A DNA stretch of 64,000 nucleotides, taken from contig CADCNH010000002.1 in the NCBI GenBank assembly GCA_902802755.1, positions 101,215 through 165,214 on the forward strand, in the 5' to 3' direction. Position 1 is the stretch's first letter; each line of letters starts with the position of its first letter. The notes below the pieces were generated by a model. That model was not told the DNA's origin. It saw nothing but the letters and a program-made list of their open reading frames with translations, and ran no database searches. The position numbers were made by a program, and so were the translations under genes. This stretch comes from an uncultured Bacteroidota bacterium (GTDB lineage: Bacteria > Bacteroidota > Bacteroidia > Bacteroidales > WCHB1-69). Positions 25,660-38,700 of this stretch are shown one piece after another.

Positions 25660-25710
25660 ATTATTAATTGTTAACTGTTAATTGTCAACTGTCAACTGTC
25701 AACTGTCAAC
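25660..25710 (-). repeat. Tandem heptamer tract (sense unit GTTGACA) at the TPR gene stop
   Basis: In the sense (minus) direction the stop TAG of the TPR gene runs straight into TAGTTGACAGTTGACAG, about four copies of GTTGACA followed by ATTAACAGTTAAC-type variants. Each unit contains TGA. Confidence 0.75.
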
Positions 25711-28700
25711 TATTCCTCACTATTCTCTGTCTGTTCCGCTCTGTCGAGGGCGGCGATTTTGTCTTCCGCCACTTTTTTCAGGTCATCGCCCTCATAGTTG
25801 TCGATGATACTTTGGTAGGTGTAGCGGGCCTGGAAGGCGTTGCCCTTGGCCAAATACACGTCGCCATAGAGAATAAAGGTGGAAGCATACCAATATTCGG
25901 AAGTATAGTCGGATGCCAGAATTTCTTTAATCTGTTTCTCGCAGAGATCCAGATTGTTATCGTTAAAATGGATGAGTGCCACTAAATAAGCGGCTTCGGC
26001 ACACTGGTCGTTGTCGCCGTTCTTTGAGAGGCATGTCAGATATTTGAGTGCATTGGTGTTGTCACTCAAGGCAATGGCCGATTTGCCGGCAATCATCAGA
26101 GCTTCGTTTTGCAGGTCATTGTCATTTTGTCCCGACAGCATAATGTTAGTAGCTGCATTGTATGCATCTCTGTATTGGCGCAGTTCGTATGCACAGTGCA
26201 TGCAACCGTTATTGCCATATATGATGTTGTTGTCGTTAGATGCGTATTCCACTAATTTCTTGAAATAAACCAAGGCTCGGTTGTATTCTTTTTTGCCATA
26301 AAGGATGCTGGCAGCCTTGCGGTATGCGGTTTCGTTGTATTCTGTGTTGTAATTGTTGACCAGTTTTTCGAAGGAAGCCAGGGCGTTGTCATAGTCGCCA
26401 GTGCCATATTCGCAATCGCCTTTGCAGTACAGTGCTTTGGCAGCGAACAGCCCATTGGGGAACTGGCGAAGATAATCATTGTAGGCTTTGATAGCTGCCT
26501 CGCAGTCGCCACGCATATACTTGTTATCGGCAGCCTTGAAGCTGATGGAATCCTGCTTGTCAGCGGAGATGTTAAGGTTGCGGGTTTTGATGTAAGCGAA
26601 GAAATCGCTGGTGTTGCCAGTCTCGCTGTAAATGTTTTCCAGGTTAGCCAAGGCGTCTTTGGCTTCTTGTGAACCGGGATAAGTTTCAAACACATATTTG
26701 AAGGTGGAAATAGCCATATCCACATCTTGTGTGTTCAGATACGACTGGGCCAATTTGTTGTGTGCCTGTCTGATATAGGGACTTTTGGGGTGTTTGAGAA
26801 TGAAGTTTTTGTATGCCGCAATGGCAGCTCCATATTCATTTTGAGCGTGATAAGTGGAAGCCAGTTCATATTCCGCATCATCAATATAGCTTGACTTTGG
26901 ATAGCTGCTCATCAGTCGCTCCAAAGCATCGATTTTCTTGTTGTAGTCATTGAGATAACTGTAGCATTTGGCAGTTTGGAACATGGCGTAGTCGGCGTTT
27001 TTCCGCCCTAACTGTTGACATTGTTCGTAGTATTTGATGGCAGTTTTCAAGTCTTTCTGCATATAGTAGCAGTCGGCCAAACGTGCTGTCGCATCCGCTT
27101 CAATATCAACGTCGTCGCTTTTTTGCAGGTATTTGCGGAAACCTTGGGCTGCTTCAGAATATTTGTTGAGTTTCAGAGCTGCATAACCGTATGAGTATTG
27201 GGCGTTGTTGTAATTGACATCAGCGGTGGCATTGGTGGCCTTCATATAATTCTGGAAGGAATAGTAACTGTCTCTGTATTTCTCGCTGCGGTATTCACAC
27301 TCGGCCTTCCAATGGAGGTTTTCTGTGTTGATGGTCTTGTCCATGGGGTAGGTGAGTGACTTGTTGAGCATTTTGAGAGCATCCTTATAGTTGCGGTTGT
27401 TGATCATTTCCAAAGCGCGGAAGTGTGTGCAACGTTGGTAAGCTCTTAACAAAGAGGGACTTTTGATGTCGATTTTTTCCAATGAATTGATGGCACTTTG
27501 GTAGTTTTTGGTGGACATATAGATGGAGGCTAAGTAGCTGTTGGCTTCCTGTGAACGCGAAGAGTAGGGATATTTGTTGATGTAGTCTTCCAAAGCCTTG
27601 ATGGCGCTGTTGAAAGGACTGGAGGATGTCTCGTACTGTAATTTGGCATGATTATACAAGGCATCTTCTTGAATATCAGTATTAAAGTTGTATTTTGATG
27701 CTTGCAGAAAACTTTGTGAAGCGGTCTGATAGTCCTTCTGCTGTAAGTAGCAGTCGGCAATCAGATAATAGCTGTTCTGCGTCATCTCATCGGCTGGTTT
27801 TTGGCTTGTGGTCTTGGACAGGTATTTGACGGCCTCGTCATACTTTTTGTTTTGATAGAAAGTATAACCGATGGCGAAATAGTCGTTGCGTTCAAGCTGC
27901 ACTTTGTCATTGTTGAGGATAGGTCTGAAAGAAGCCTCGGCATTGTCGAAATCCTTGAGGTTGTAGAAAGATAATGCCAGCGTGCGGTACAATTCGGGTT
28001 GGTTTTTCAGGTTGTTTTCCGTCATGACGGAGGGAGCCATAGCCACAACCTTGTCATACTGTTCCTGAAGAAAATAGATCTGCATCAGGTATTGTTGCAC
28101 TTCATCCTTGTATTCGGGAACATTCTGTAATTTCTGGAAATCTTCAAGGGCAGCCTCGTACTGCTTGTCGGAATAGGCCATGTGAGCTAAATAATACAGG
28201 GCTCTGTAGTGATAGGGGCCATTTTCCTCGCTGCTTTGTTTCAGCAGTGCTTTGGCTTCCGCATATTTGCCAGTGGCAAAATAGCTATAGCCTTTTTTGA
28301 AGCGGAACTCTGCTAAGTCGTCTTTGTTGACCACTCTTTCATCGATTTCATCGAATTGTTCCAGCACCTTCTTGTACTGTTTGGTGGAAAAATAGTACAT
28401 GCCCAAGTGATAATGAGCCTGGGGTACAAAGGCGTGGACAGGATATTGGCGGATAAAGTCGCTAAGCAGGAAAGCGGCATCCTGATTGCTTAGCTTGGCG
28501 GCGCACAAACCCAGATAAAAATAGGATTCAGCTTTCAAGTCCTGTTGTTTGTCCTCGCTGAATTCGTAAACTTGTTTGAAATATTGCTGTGCGGAACCGT
28601 ATTTCTGTTTCTGGAAAAGTTCCTTGGCTAATTTGTATTCGTATCGCGGCGAGTCATAGGCAACAGGCTTCTGAGCCAACACTGATGCGGAACACAGGAT

Positions 28701-28739
28701 GATGGCTGCGATGAGAATGTTTTGGAGGATTGATTTCAT
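25710..28739 (-). CDS. Large exported TPR-repeat protein
   Basis: A 1,009-residue protein with a signal peptide (residues 1-22, ending SVLAQ). Nearly the whole mature chain is made of tetratricopeptide-type helix pairs, with patterns such as LAKELFQKQKYGSAQQYFKQ, YFLGLCAAKL and ALNNLGNIY-like repeats, so it is probably a periplasmic scaffold or envelope assembly factor. No enzymatic domain is seen. It is directly upstream of the beta-barrel gene on the same strand, separated by a heptamer tract. A -7 box lies at 28784-28791. Confidence 0.85.
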   Translation of the reverse strand: MKSILQNILIAAIILCSASVLAQKPVAYDSPRYEYKLAKELFQKQKYGSAQQYFKQVYEFSEDKQQDLKAESYFYLGLCAAKLSNQDAAFLLSDFIRQYPVHAFVPQAHYHLGMYYFSTKQYKKVLEQFDEIDERVVNKDDLAEFRFKKGYSYFATGKYAEAKALLKQSSEENGPYHYRALYYLAHMAYSDKQYEAALEDFQKLQNVPEYKDEVQQYLMQIYFLQEQYDKVVAMAPSVMTENNLKNQPELYRTLALSFYNLKDFDNAEASFRPILNNDKVQLERNDYFAIGYTFYQNKKYDEAVKYLSKTTSQKPADEMTQNSYYLIADCYLQQKDYQTASQSFLQASKYNFNTDIQEDALYNHAKLQYETSSSPFNSAIKALEDYINKYPYSSRSQEANSYLASIYMSTKNYQSAINSLEKIDIKSPSLLRAYQRCTHFRALEMINNRNYKDALKMLNKSLTYPMDKTINTENLHWKAECEYRSEKYRDSYYSFQNYMKATNATADVNYNNAQYSYGYAALKLNKYSEAAQGFRKYLQKSDDVDIEADATARLADCYYMQKDLKTAIKYYEQCQQLGRKNADYAMFQTAKCYSYLNDYNKKIDALERLMSSYPKSSYIDDAEYELASTYHAQNEYGAAIAAYKNFILKHPKSPYIRQAHNKLAQSYLNTQDVDMAISTFKYVFETYPGSQEAKDALANLENIYSETGNTSDFFAYIKTRNLNISADKQDSISFKAADNKYMRGDCEAAIKAYNDYLRQFPNGLFAAKALYCKGDCEYGTGDYDNALASFEKLVNNYNTEYNETAYRKAASILYGKKEYNRALVYFKKLVEYASNDNNIIYGNNGCMHCAYELRQYRDAYNAATNIMLSGQNDNDLQNEALMIAGKSAIALSDNTNALKYLTCLSKNGDNDQCAEAAYLVALIHFNDNNLDLCEKQIKEILASDYTSEYWYASTFILYGDVYLAKGNAFQARYTYQSIIDNYEGDDLKKVAEDKIAALDRAEQTENSEE

Positions 28740-28783
28740 TATGTTCGTTTTTTTATTAATCGATAATAATATTAATTAACGAA

Positions 28784-28791
28784 CAAAAATA
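28784..28791 (-). promoter_or_regulatory. Putative -7 box for the TPR protein gene
   Basis: The minus strand reads TATTTTTG 44 bases before the ATG. It lies in an AT-rich inverted repeat (GTTCGTT at 28743 and AACGAAC near 28784). Confidence 0.45.
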
Positions 28792-28887
28792 TGAAATTGG
28801 TATACAGCAATCTAATATTCTCTTATAAATTTGTGAACAGGAGATTTTTAATAAAAGGGGTTAGTAAATAGTGGTTAGTGATTAGAA

Positions 28888-29029
28888 GTTGACAGTTGAC
28901 AGTTGACAATTAAACATTAAACACTAAACACTAAACATTGAATTTTGAATTCTAAATTCTTAATTCTAAATTCTTAATTCTTAATTCTTAATTCTTAATT
29001 CTTAATTCTTATTCCCTATTCCCTATTCC

Positions 29030-29033
<4 letters not shown>
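28888..29033 (-). repeat. Compound tandem heptamer tract at the ABC-F gene stop
   Basis: Reading away from the ABC-F stop (TAG, 29030-29032) on the minus strand: GATTAGGGAATAGGGAATAGGG, then about seven GAATTAA units, then TTTAGTG-like units, then GTTGACA-like units. Each block has a 7-base period and each sense unit contains TAG, TAA or TGA. The rest of the 290-base gap holds the TPR gene promoter. Confidence 0.8.
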
Positions 29034-30955
<1,922 letters not shown>

Positions 30956-30963
30956 AGCGGCTG

Positions 30964-30971
30964 CAAAAATA
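30964..30971 (-). promoter_or_regulatory. Putative -7 box for the ABC-F gene
   Basis: The minus strand reads TATTTTTG only 8 bases before ATG 30955, implying a very short leader. No -33 match. Confidence 0.35.
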
Positions 30972-31059
30972 CGGAAAATTTCGGAGAAAAATGGAGAAAT
31001 TCAAGCAAAATGTTTTCGGAAGGGGAGGGGGTGTCTGTTCAGGAAAGAGGTGTCGAGAA

Positions 31060-31097
31060 AAAGAAAAAAGCACTTGCGAGATTGTTTGCAAGTGCTT
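31060..31097 (-). terminator. Intrinsic terminator of tRNA-Arg
   Basis: On the minus strand AAGCACTTGC (31097-31088) pairs with GCAAGTGCTT (31077-31068), and the stem is followed by TTTTTTCTTTTTC. It lies 10 bases beyond the tRNA 3' end. Confidence 0.85.
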
Positions 31098-31107
31098 GAT
31101 TTTCAGC

Positions 31108-31184
31108 TGGTGACCCATGCAGGATTCAAACCTGCAACCTTTTGATCCGTAGTCAAATACTCTATTCAGTTGAGCTAATGGGCC
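31108..31184 (-). tRNA. tRNA-Arg(ACG)
   Basis: The minus strand folds into a full cloverleaf: acceptor GGCCCAT with ATGGGTC, D-arm GCTC...GAGT, anticodon stem TTTGA/TCAAA around loop CTACGGA (anticodon ACG), T-arm GCAGG-TTTGAAT-CCTGC, discriminator A, and an encoded CCA end. ACG reads CGN arginine codons after A34 is changed to inosine. Confidence 0.95.
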
Positions 31185-31281
31185 GTTTGAATTTGTGACT
31201 GCAAAAATACATAAAAATTGAATACAATATCATACTTCGAGAAAAAAATGCGAAAAAAATTTTTTCTATTGAAAAATTGTG

Positions 31282-31289
31282 TATTTTTG
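31282..31289 (+). promoter_or_regulatory. Putative -7 box for rpsP
   Basis: TATTTTTG lies 37 bases before ATG 31327, in an AT-rich gap behind the divergent tRNA. Confidence 0.5.
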
Positions 31290-31326
31290 CACCCTCAAAT
31301 TTTAACCGTATTAAATATTAAAAGTT

Positions 31327-31893
31327 ATGGCAACAAGAATCAGATTACAAAGACGTGGCAAGAAGAATCAACCTTTCTACCACATTGTAATTGCAGATGG
31401 TCGTGCACCACGTGACGGACGCTATATCGAAGAGATCGGCACCTACAACCCGCTGACCCATCCTGCAACAGTTAATTTAAATTTTGACAGAGCGTTGTAT
31501 TGGGTTGAAGCAGGTGCTGCTCCATCAGATACCGCCCGTTCGATTCTTAAACATGAAGGTGTTTATTTGATGAAGCATCTGAGAGGTGGAATCGCCAAAG
31601 GCGCGTTGACCCAATTGGACGCTGATCGCAAATTCGATGCTTGGAAACAAGACAAGGAGTCAAAAATCAGCAACATTAAACGTGAGGACGCTGACAAGAG
31701 CCGCAAGGAAATGAAGGCTCGTCTGGAAGCTGAAACCAAAGTGAGAGAAGCTATCTCTGCTAAGGTTGCTGCCAAGTATGCCGCTGCCGCTGAGGCAGAG
31801 GCTGCTGAAGCAGAAGCCAAGGCCGCTGAGGAAGCCGCTAATGAAGAGGCTGCCGAAGCTCCCGCAGAAGCTGCTGAAACTCCTGCAGAATAA
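31327..31893 (+). CDS. rpsP: 30S ribosomal protein S16 with long C-terminal extension
   Basis: Binds 16S rRNA in the small subunit body. Residues 1-85 are the normal S16 fold (MATRIRLQRRGKKNQPFYHI, IEEIGTYNPL, GAAPSDTARSILKHEGVY). The total of 188 residues is about twice the bacterial norm; the tail (about 100-188) is first charged, then an Ala/Glu repeat ending PAEAAETPAE. Such tails are usual for S16 in Bacteroidota. rimM follows, separated by a terminator and a palindrome. Confidence 0.96.
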   Translation: MATRIRLQRRGKKNQPFYHIVIADGRAPRDGRYIEEIGTYNPLTHPATVNLNFDRALYWVEAGAAPSDTARSILKHEGVYLMKHLRGGIAKGALTQLDADRKFDAWKQDKESKISNIKREDADKSRKEMKARLEAETKVREAISAKVAAKYAAAAEAEAAEAEAKAAEEAANEEAAEAPAEAAETPAE

Positions 31894-31911
31894 GCCTCAT
31901 GTCAATGAGTT

Positions 31912-31953
31912 ACAAAATAGACGCGACAAAAGGGTTGCGTCTATTTTGTTTTT
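31912..31953 (+). terminator. Intrinsic terminator after rpsP
   Basis: ACAAAATAGACGC (31912-31924) pairs with GCGTCTATTTTGT (31937-31949), a 13-bp stem, followed by TTTTT. Confidence 0.88.
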
Positions 31954-31961
31954 AAATTGGG

Positions 31962-31989
31962 GTAGAGTCGAGGCATGCCTCGACTCTAC
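31962..31989. repeat. 28-base perfect REP-like palindrome
   Basis: GTAGAGTCGAGGCA (31962-31975) and TGCCTCGACTCTAC (31976-31989) are exact reverse complements. It lies between the rpsP terminator and rimM, 24 bases before the rimM start. Confidence 0.85.
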
Positions 31990-32013
31990 AAAATATAGGC
32001 AAGCAATCTTATT

Positions 32014-32532
32014 ATGAAAAACGAATATTTTTATTTGGGGCATATCACCAAGCCCTTTGGTATCAAGGGACAGCTGTGCTGTTACTTCGACACAGACGAG
32101 CCGGAAAAGTATGTGAATCTGGATGCGGTGTTTTTGGATTTGGATGGTGAAAAACTGCCCTATCTGATAGAGGATATTCAGTATCGGGGTGCCAATACTT
32201 TTGTGATTAAGTTCCAAGATGTGGATGAAGAAGAGGCAAAAGGCATGGTCAAAGCGGAAATGTATCTCCCCTTGTCAGAGCTTCCACCCTTGACCGGGAA
32301 CAAGTTCTATTTTCACGAAGTTATTGGTTTTCATGTGATTGATGAAGAAAAAGGTGACATCGGAGTCTGTCAGGATTTCATCGATATAAGCCATAATCCC
32401 ATCATGCAAATCGACCATGACGGAAAGGAAATTCTGATTCCGGCAATCGACGAGGTCTTCAGGAATGTTGACCGCGAGAATCGTCAGATACATATTGCAG
32501 CTCCGGAGGGACTGATAGATGTTTATTTGTAA
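32014..32532 (+). CDS. rimM: Ribosome maturation factor RimM
   Basis: Helps maturation of the 30S head by binding S19. The 172-residue protein has the N-terminal RimM barrel (YLGHITKPFGIKGQLCCYF, residues 7-25) and the C-terminal PRC-like barrel (FYFHEVIGFHVID, about 98-110; EILIPAIDEVF, about 140-150). rpsP-rimM order is usual in bacteria. A terminator and palindrome between them suggest rimM is not simply an rpsP read-through product. Confidence 0.93.
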   Translation: MKNEYFYLGHITKPFGIKGQLCCYFDTDEPEKYVNLDAVFLDLDGEKLPYLIEDIQYRGANTFVIKFQDVDEEEAKGMVKAEMYLPLSELPPLTGNKFYFHEVIGFHVIDEEKGDIGVCQDFIDISHNPIMQIDHDGKEILIPAIDEVFRNVDRENRQIHIAAPEGLIDVYL

Positions 32533-32615
32533 AGTTGAAAACTGAAAACTGAAAGTTGAAAGTTTGGGATGAAAGTGGGGATGTGAGTTCTTAACTTTTA
32601 TTTGAAATTTTTATC

Positions 32616-32656
32616 AAAAAAGCATGCGAAAAAATGTGTTTCGTATGCTTTTTTTT
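32616..32656 (+). terminator. Intrinsic terminator after rimM
   Basis: AAAAAAGCATGCGAAA (32616-32631) pairs with TTTCGTATGCTTTTTT (32639-32654; one G-T pair), followed by more T. The region before it repeats the word GAAAACTGAAA after the rimM stop. A TATTTTTG at 32659-32666 may be the -7 box of the giant gene. Confidence 0.82.
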
Positions 32657-32745
32657 ATTATTTTTGTCCTTTGCTTAAAATTGCATATTATAAATATTAT
32701 TATACAAGAATAAAAAGAAAAAAGTATTAATATAACATTCTGAAA

Positions 32746-35700
32746 ATGAAAAAGTTATTATTCTCATTGCTCGTTCTCTTGATGCCTTTTGTGCTGTCAG
32801 CCCAGTTGATGGACACTGCTGTTGTTTTTTATGAAAACTTTGATGGCGATGTCGTCAAGATGACTTCAACGGTAAACCAGGCCCAAAATGTTCCGCATTG
32901 GACTGTCGTTTCAAATTTGTATGAAACGTCTCCATCTTCGTACCATGTGACTTTGTTGCCATCAACGGGTTTGTTGTCATGCTGGACCCGTGCCATTGCG
33001 GTGGATCGAACCTATCCGTATGTTTATCTGCAGTTTGATCATATCTGCAAGGTGAACAATAACGATAAATGTTTAATTTCTTACCAGGTGGAGGATAATG
33101 TTACTCCTCAAGGTGATATTAACTTTGGCCAATGGGTGCCATTGAACAATTTTACTGCAACAAGCCCTTATTATCACGGACATGCTGAATCTATCACCGA
33201 GGGTAATGTATGTCAGAACTGGTACTCTGTTTGGGCTCCGAACAATAATACGGCTGTGCCGAACAACACTTGGTGGAAAACGGAGTTGTTCGATATGACG
33301 CAATTTGTGGTAGGCCAGAGCAACCAGTATTTCCGTATCCGTTTTTATACCTCACATCAGTCTGGTACGGGTTCTGGTACTGAAGTTTGCGCAGGTTGGT
33401 ATCTTGATAACCTGAAAGTGATTTACTCTAATGTGGAGTTGGTTCCGCCTGAAATCAACATTACGCAAACCCAATATGTTAACAATAATGGACAGTCCCA
33501 AAACAGAATTTTCTCCGGAACGATTAACGACTTTACCGGTCCTTTCGTGGTGAATGCTACACTTACGGATAATGATGCCATTGACACATCAACCGTACGT
33601 TTCTGGTACACAACAAGTAATGGTGATTCAGATACTCTTCCCAACAATATGCAATACTTCCAACTTGGCTATGGTCAGGTAGCATACAATTGGACTATCC
33701 CCATGCAGTGCTATGGAACAACCATCACTTATCACATTTATGCCAAAGACGTTCATGGAAGCAGCTGCTATGAGACCAGAACCTTTAGCTTGAACACAAC
33801 TCAGTCTTTGATGGTGAATGACGCCAAGATGGAACCGGGATCATTCCAACTGCCAGTTTATCCCGACCGTATGACTACAGGTCAGACTTATCCCATTAAG
33901 GTCTCTTTCCGAAACAAGGGTCTTGCAACGGAAACCAATCCCAACCACATGACATCTGCTACTTTCGGTTGGAGCGTCAATGGTGTGGTGAAACCCAATG
34001 CCTCATGGACCGGTGACTTGTGTCTGGACTATACCGATACCATCGTGGTGGGTTACCATACTGCCTTACGCGACTCCAACTATATTAAGGTTTGGCTGAT
34101 ATCGCGTAATGGAGTTACGAACTTGGACCGCCGTACGGATGATACTATCAAGTATGACGGTTATGGTTGCGACAGTGCTTTGTCGGGAACTTACACCTTG
34201 GGTGGACCCGGCGCTGATTTCCCGACAGTGAAATATATGAAGGAGCGTTTCTATCGCTGCGGTTTCGATGGACCAGTGACTATCAATATAAACGCTGGCA
34301 CATACACTGGCTTCGATTTCGATGACCAGTATCCGGGGTTGGATAGTAACAATACCATTACTTTCCAGGCTGCACCTGGCGTGAGCAGAAGCGCTGTGAT
34401 TATCACGAACGATGGTAATAATCCGCCAGTGAAATTTACAGAGATGGCATACGTCACCATCAGAAATGTCACCATTAGAAATACCAATGTGGGACGTTGT
34501 GTTGATTTCACTGGCCGGTATTCACATGATATCACCATCGACAACTGTTATATCCAGGGTACGAACTCAACCGCTACCCCGTATTACAATTCGTCTGCTA
34601 TCGGTAGAATCACTGCACCGCCAACTACCGCTGGTGGAATCGGTGATTACAATCTGACATTCACCAATAACACGATTAACAATACTAATTTTGGTGTTTA
34701 TTTCACGGGTGCCACTTCCAACAATATCACACTAAAAGCAAATAATTTTGTGGTGAGTGGTAATACCATCAATGCCACTGTAACGGGTATCAATGCCATC
34801 CATTCAAGATTATGGACCATTGATGGTAACCGTATTAACCAGCAGGCAACGGCTTCTGATATGAACTTCGTGGGTATTGCCATACAAAATGGCGCTGATT
34901 TCAGAAGTGTTTCCGCTAATAGCATCAAGATGAATGAGCGTGGTGGTACAGGTATCTCAATGGTTACTTACGCCAACTCAAATGGTGTGACATCCATGAT
35001 GACCATGGCTAACAATGAAATCATCAATAAGGCTACTGTCACTGCCAGATATAATATCATGATTCAAAACACTAAGCAGGTTAATATTTACCATAACAGC
35101 AGTTATATCTATTCTTTGGTGGATGTTGCCCAGTCGGCTCCGATTTATATCACAGGTGCTTCCTCTTCTACTAATACCATCAATGTTTATAACAATATTT
35201 TCTATAATGCAAGTACATCTGCTGAAAATAAGAACTATGCTATCTATTTGAATTATACTACGGCAACTGCTTTGGCTAATACCATTAAGCTGAATAACAA
35301 CGAGTATTATACCGTGGGTAATTCTTTGGGTTGGTTTGTGGCTCCACGTAACACATTTGCCGAGTGGCAAGGCGCTTTGGCTAGCAGAGGTGAAGATGTG
35401 ACCTCTGTGAATCTGCCTCTTGATTTTGTGTCAACCACCGATTCGCTGATGCCGGTGGCCTTCGAAGGTCTTGAATGTGAACCTGTAACGGGTGTTACTA
35501 CCGATATCAGAGGCACTCAACGTTATAATTTCATTACCTACATGGGTTGCTATACCCGTGCTATTCCGGCAACGGATTTGGCTATTACCGCATTGACTTC
35601 TCCTGTGTTGGGCAATGAGTGTCCCTCAACTCAGTATCCTATTAAAGTTATGGTGAAGAATACCGGTAGTGCCAACCTTAATTTTGCCACTAAACCGACA

Positions 35701-38700
35701 ACCGTATATTATACTATTGGAACTACTACGGGTAGTATGACTGTTACATCGGGAACTATTACTCCGCTGCAATCTCAGGAAGTAACAGTGGTGCCAAACT
35801 TCCCAGTAAATATTAATACGGTATATAATTATATGTTTGTTATCCATGTCAATGGAGACAATAATACGATGAATGACACCTTGACAGGCTCATTCGAGAT
35901 TCAGGCCGCTTTCCCGTATTATGAAGAGGTATTCTCAACCAATGACTTGTATCCTTCATGGAGATTTGAACAAATAAATGGTGCAGGTAACTGGAGAGTG
36001 GAGTTGGGTGCAGGTACCAATCCGAGTATCTCTCCGAACTATGGTTTGGGACGTTTGTTCTTCAATTCAAAACAGTTTGCCAACAATACCGAGTCTCGTG
36101 CCATTATGCCGGTAACCATCCTGCAGGGCGCCACCACTCCGATTTTGGAATATTGGTTTGCTCACGACAATACTGGTAGCAGCAATACAGAAGGTGTCAC
36201 AGTGAAGATTTCTACCGATGGCGGCACAACCTATACGACAGTCAACTCGGTGAATTCTGCTGGTGCCACTTCAACTCTGGTGAAACGTTACAATAACTCA
36301 TATACCACTCCAGGTTGGGAAAAATACATGGTGGATTTGGCACCCTATAGCAACCAAAGCTGTATTTATATTGCCTTCGATGCTAAATCAAATGCTAAGA
36401 ACAATATTAATATTGACCGTGTGGTCGTTAGAAATTTCTACAACACAGATATTGCTGTCAACGACATCTGGGCATTGGGTGTTAATCCTACGCAACATGC
36501 GGTTTCACCTAAGATCAGTGTGAATATCAGCAATGAAGGTCGTAACCAGCAGAATAACTTCCCCTTAATGCTCGAGATTACGGGTGCCAATACTTATAGA
36601 GACACTATCACAGTTCCTGCATTGGCCTCCAGAAGCAACATGGTGGTAAGTTTTGATGGTGTTCATTTGAACAATCCTGGTGATAACGTGGTTCGAGTAT
36701 ATTGTCAGAATGATCAAAACAATGACAATAATGAACACACTTGGCAGATGACCACAGTACCTGCTGAAGTTGGTTACGCCAATGATTCTATAGTTGGAGG
36801 CCAACACCGCACTTATTCGTCATTGTCAACGGGTGGAACAGACCAGATCGCATACGTGAACAAATATACTATGGTGGATACTTTGATAGCCACTCATGTG
36901 AAAGCATTCATTACTAATACTGCCAACAATAGCAATGTGGGTCGTCATTTCCGCTTTATTGTTGCTGATGCAAGTGGCAATGTTATTGAAAGTTCTGATG
37001 AAATGACAGTGACTGCCGCTATGGAGAACCAGTGGGTGACAGGTGAAATCAACAACTTTGCTTTGACCAGCACCAATGGTCCTTTGTATGTGGGTATTGA
37101 AATGATGGATGGCGGTACTTATTTAGGTGTTCAAGAAGAGGCTCCTTTGAGAGATACCACTTATTACACGCTGGTGAACGGAACATATACTCCTTCAACA
37201 GTGGGTCGTCAGATGGTGAATGCTGTCTTGGAAAGCCACATGAAGCATGAGTTGGCCTTGTTGTCACTGGTACATCCGTTGACCAATTGTGACCTGGGAC
37301 ATGAACATATTGTGGTTAAAATGGTCAATAACGGTAGTGTTGACCTTCTTCCGGGAACACCTATCCATTATTCCATCAATGGTGGAACTCCAGTGAATGC
37401 CACTATTACCAATACTATTGCAAGTCATGAGACTGTAGAATACACTTTTGCTACTCCGTATGACTTTACCAATAACCAAATTAATGTGGATGTGCCTTAT
37501 ACTATTACAGTATGGGTGGATGTGCTTGCTGCCGACAGAGTTCGTTTCAATGATACCTTGAGTGCGTCTATTGAGTCGTATGGCAAGTCACCGATGCCCA
37601 CAGTGACTAGTCCGGTTCATGCCAACTACCATGAGACTGCTACCTTGACTGCAACTGATGCGACAACAGGCAATGCTCATTTCTGGTACACCAATACCGG
37701 TTATGAATCATGGCAGCTGCAGTATGTGGGAGATCCATTTGTGACTCCGGCTGTATATTACGATACAACATACTATGTGGCTTCTGCCCCTGCTGATTTC
37801 TATACACCTCAGGTGGGTACTTTAACCCCATCAACAACTGCCAATAACATTACTCAACCGTTCTTGTATACCAATGGTTTCTCTCGTGGTAAATTGTTGT
37901 ATAAGTCTGATGAACTCAATGCCAATGGAAAATTGATGCAAATTAGCTTGTATGTTACCAATGCCGCTGGTGGTGATCAGGGTATTCCGATGAGACTGTA
38001 TGCGATGAACACTGATTTAACTTCCTTGAGTGCAACTCCGGTGAACACTTGGGATGATGAGATTGCTGAAGCAACATTGATTTACGATGGTAACTACCTG
38101 TTTGATAATACAGGTTGGGTATCTTTCAACTTGCCTGTTCCTATGGAATATACAGGTGGTAACTTGTTGATTTTAACCGAAACCTATTGTGGCGGTGCCA
38201 ACTGCTCAACTGCAACTGGTTCAACGACCTATCCTAAGTTCAACTCTGCAGCCGCTACCAACTGTGTGTTGTATAAGGGTGTTAACAACTCCGAAACGGC
38301 ATATACGGGTAACTATTCCACCCACCCCAAACGTTTGGTGATGAAGTTCCAGTTTGTGGATGCTGAATGTCAAAGTGAGAAGGTGCCTGTTCAGGTGATT
38401 GCCGACAATATTCCTGTCTATGATGTGGAACCTGTAGCTCTGGATACCCCGTTGACCAACACTTGTACTTTGCTGGATGAGCATATCAAGGTGTCTGTGA
38501 GAAACCTGATTAACAATACTATTCCTGCTAATACAGTTGAAGTGGTGGCTAAGTTCAATAACAATACTGTATCTCATATTGTTGATGAGCCATTTGCTCC
38601 GAACGAGGTAAAAACGGTGACCTTTACCAACACGGTCGATTTAAGTGCTCCTACGGCTGATGTTACCTATAATTATGTGATTGTGACCAACCTGATTGGA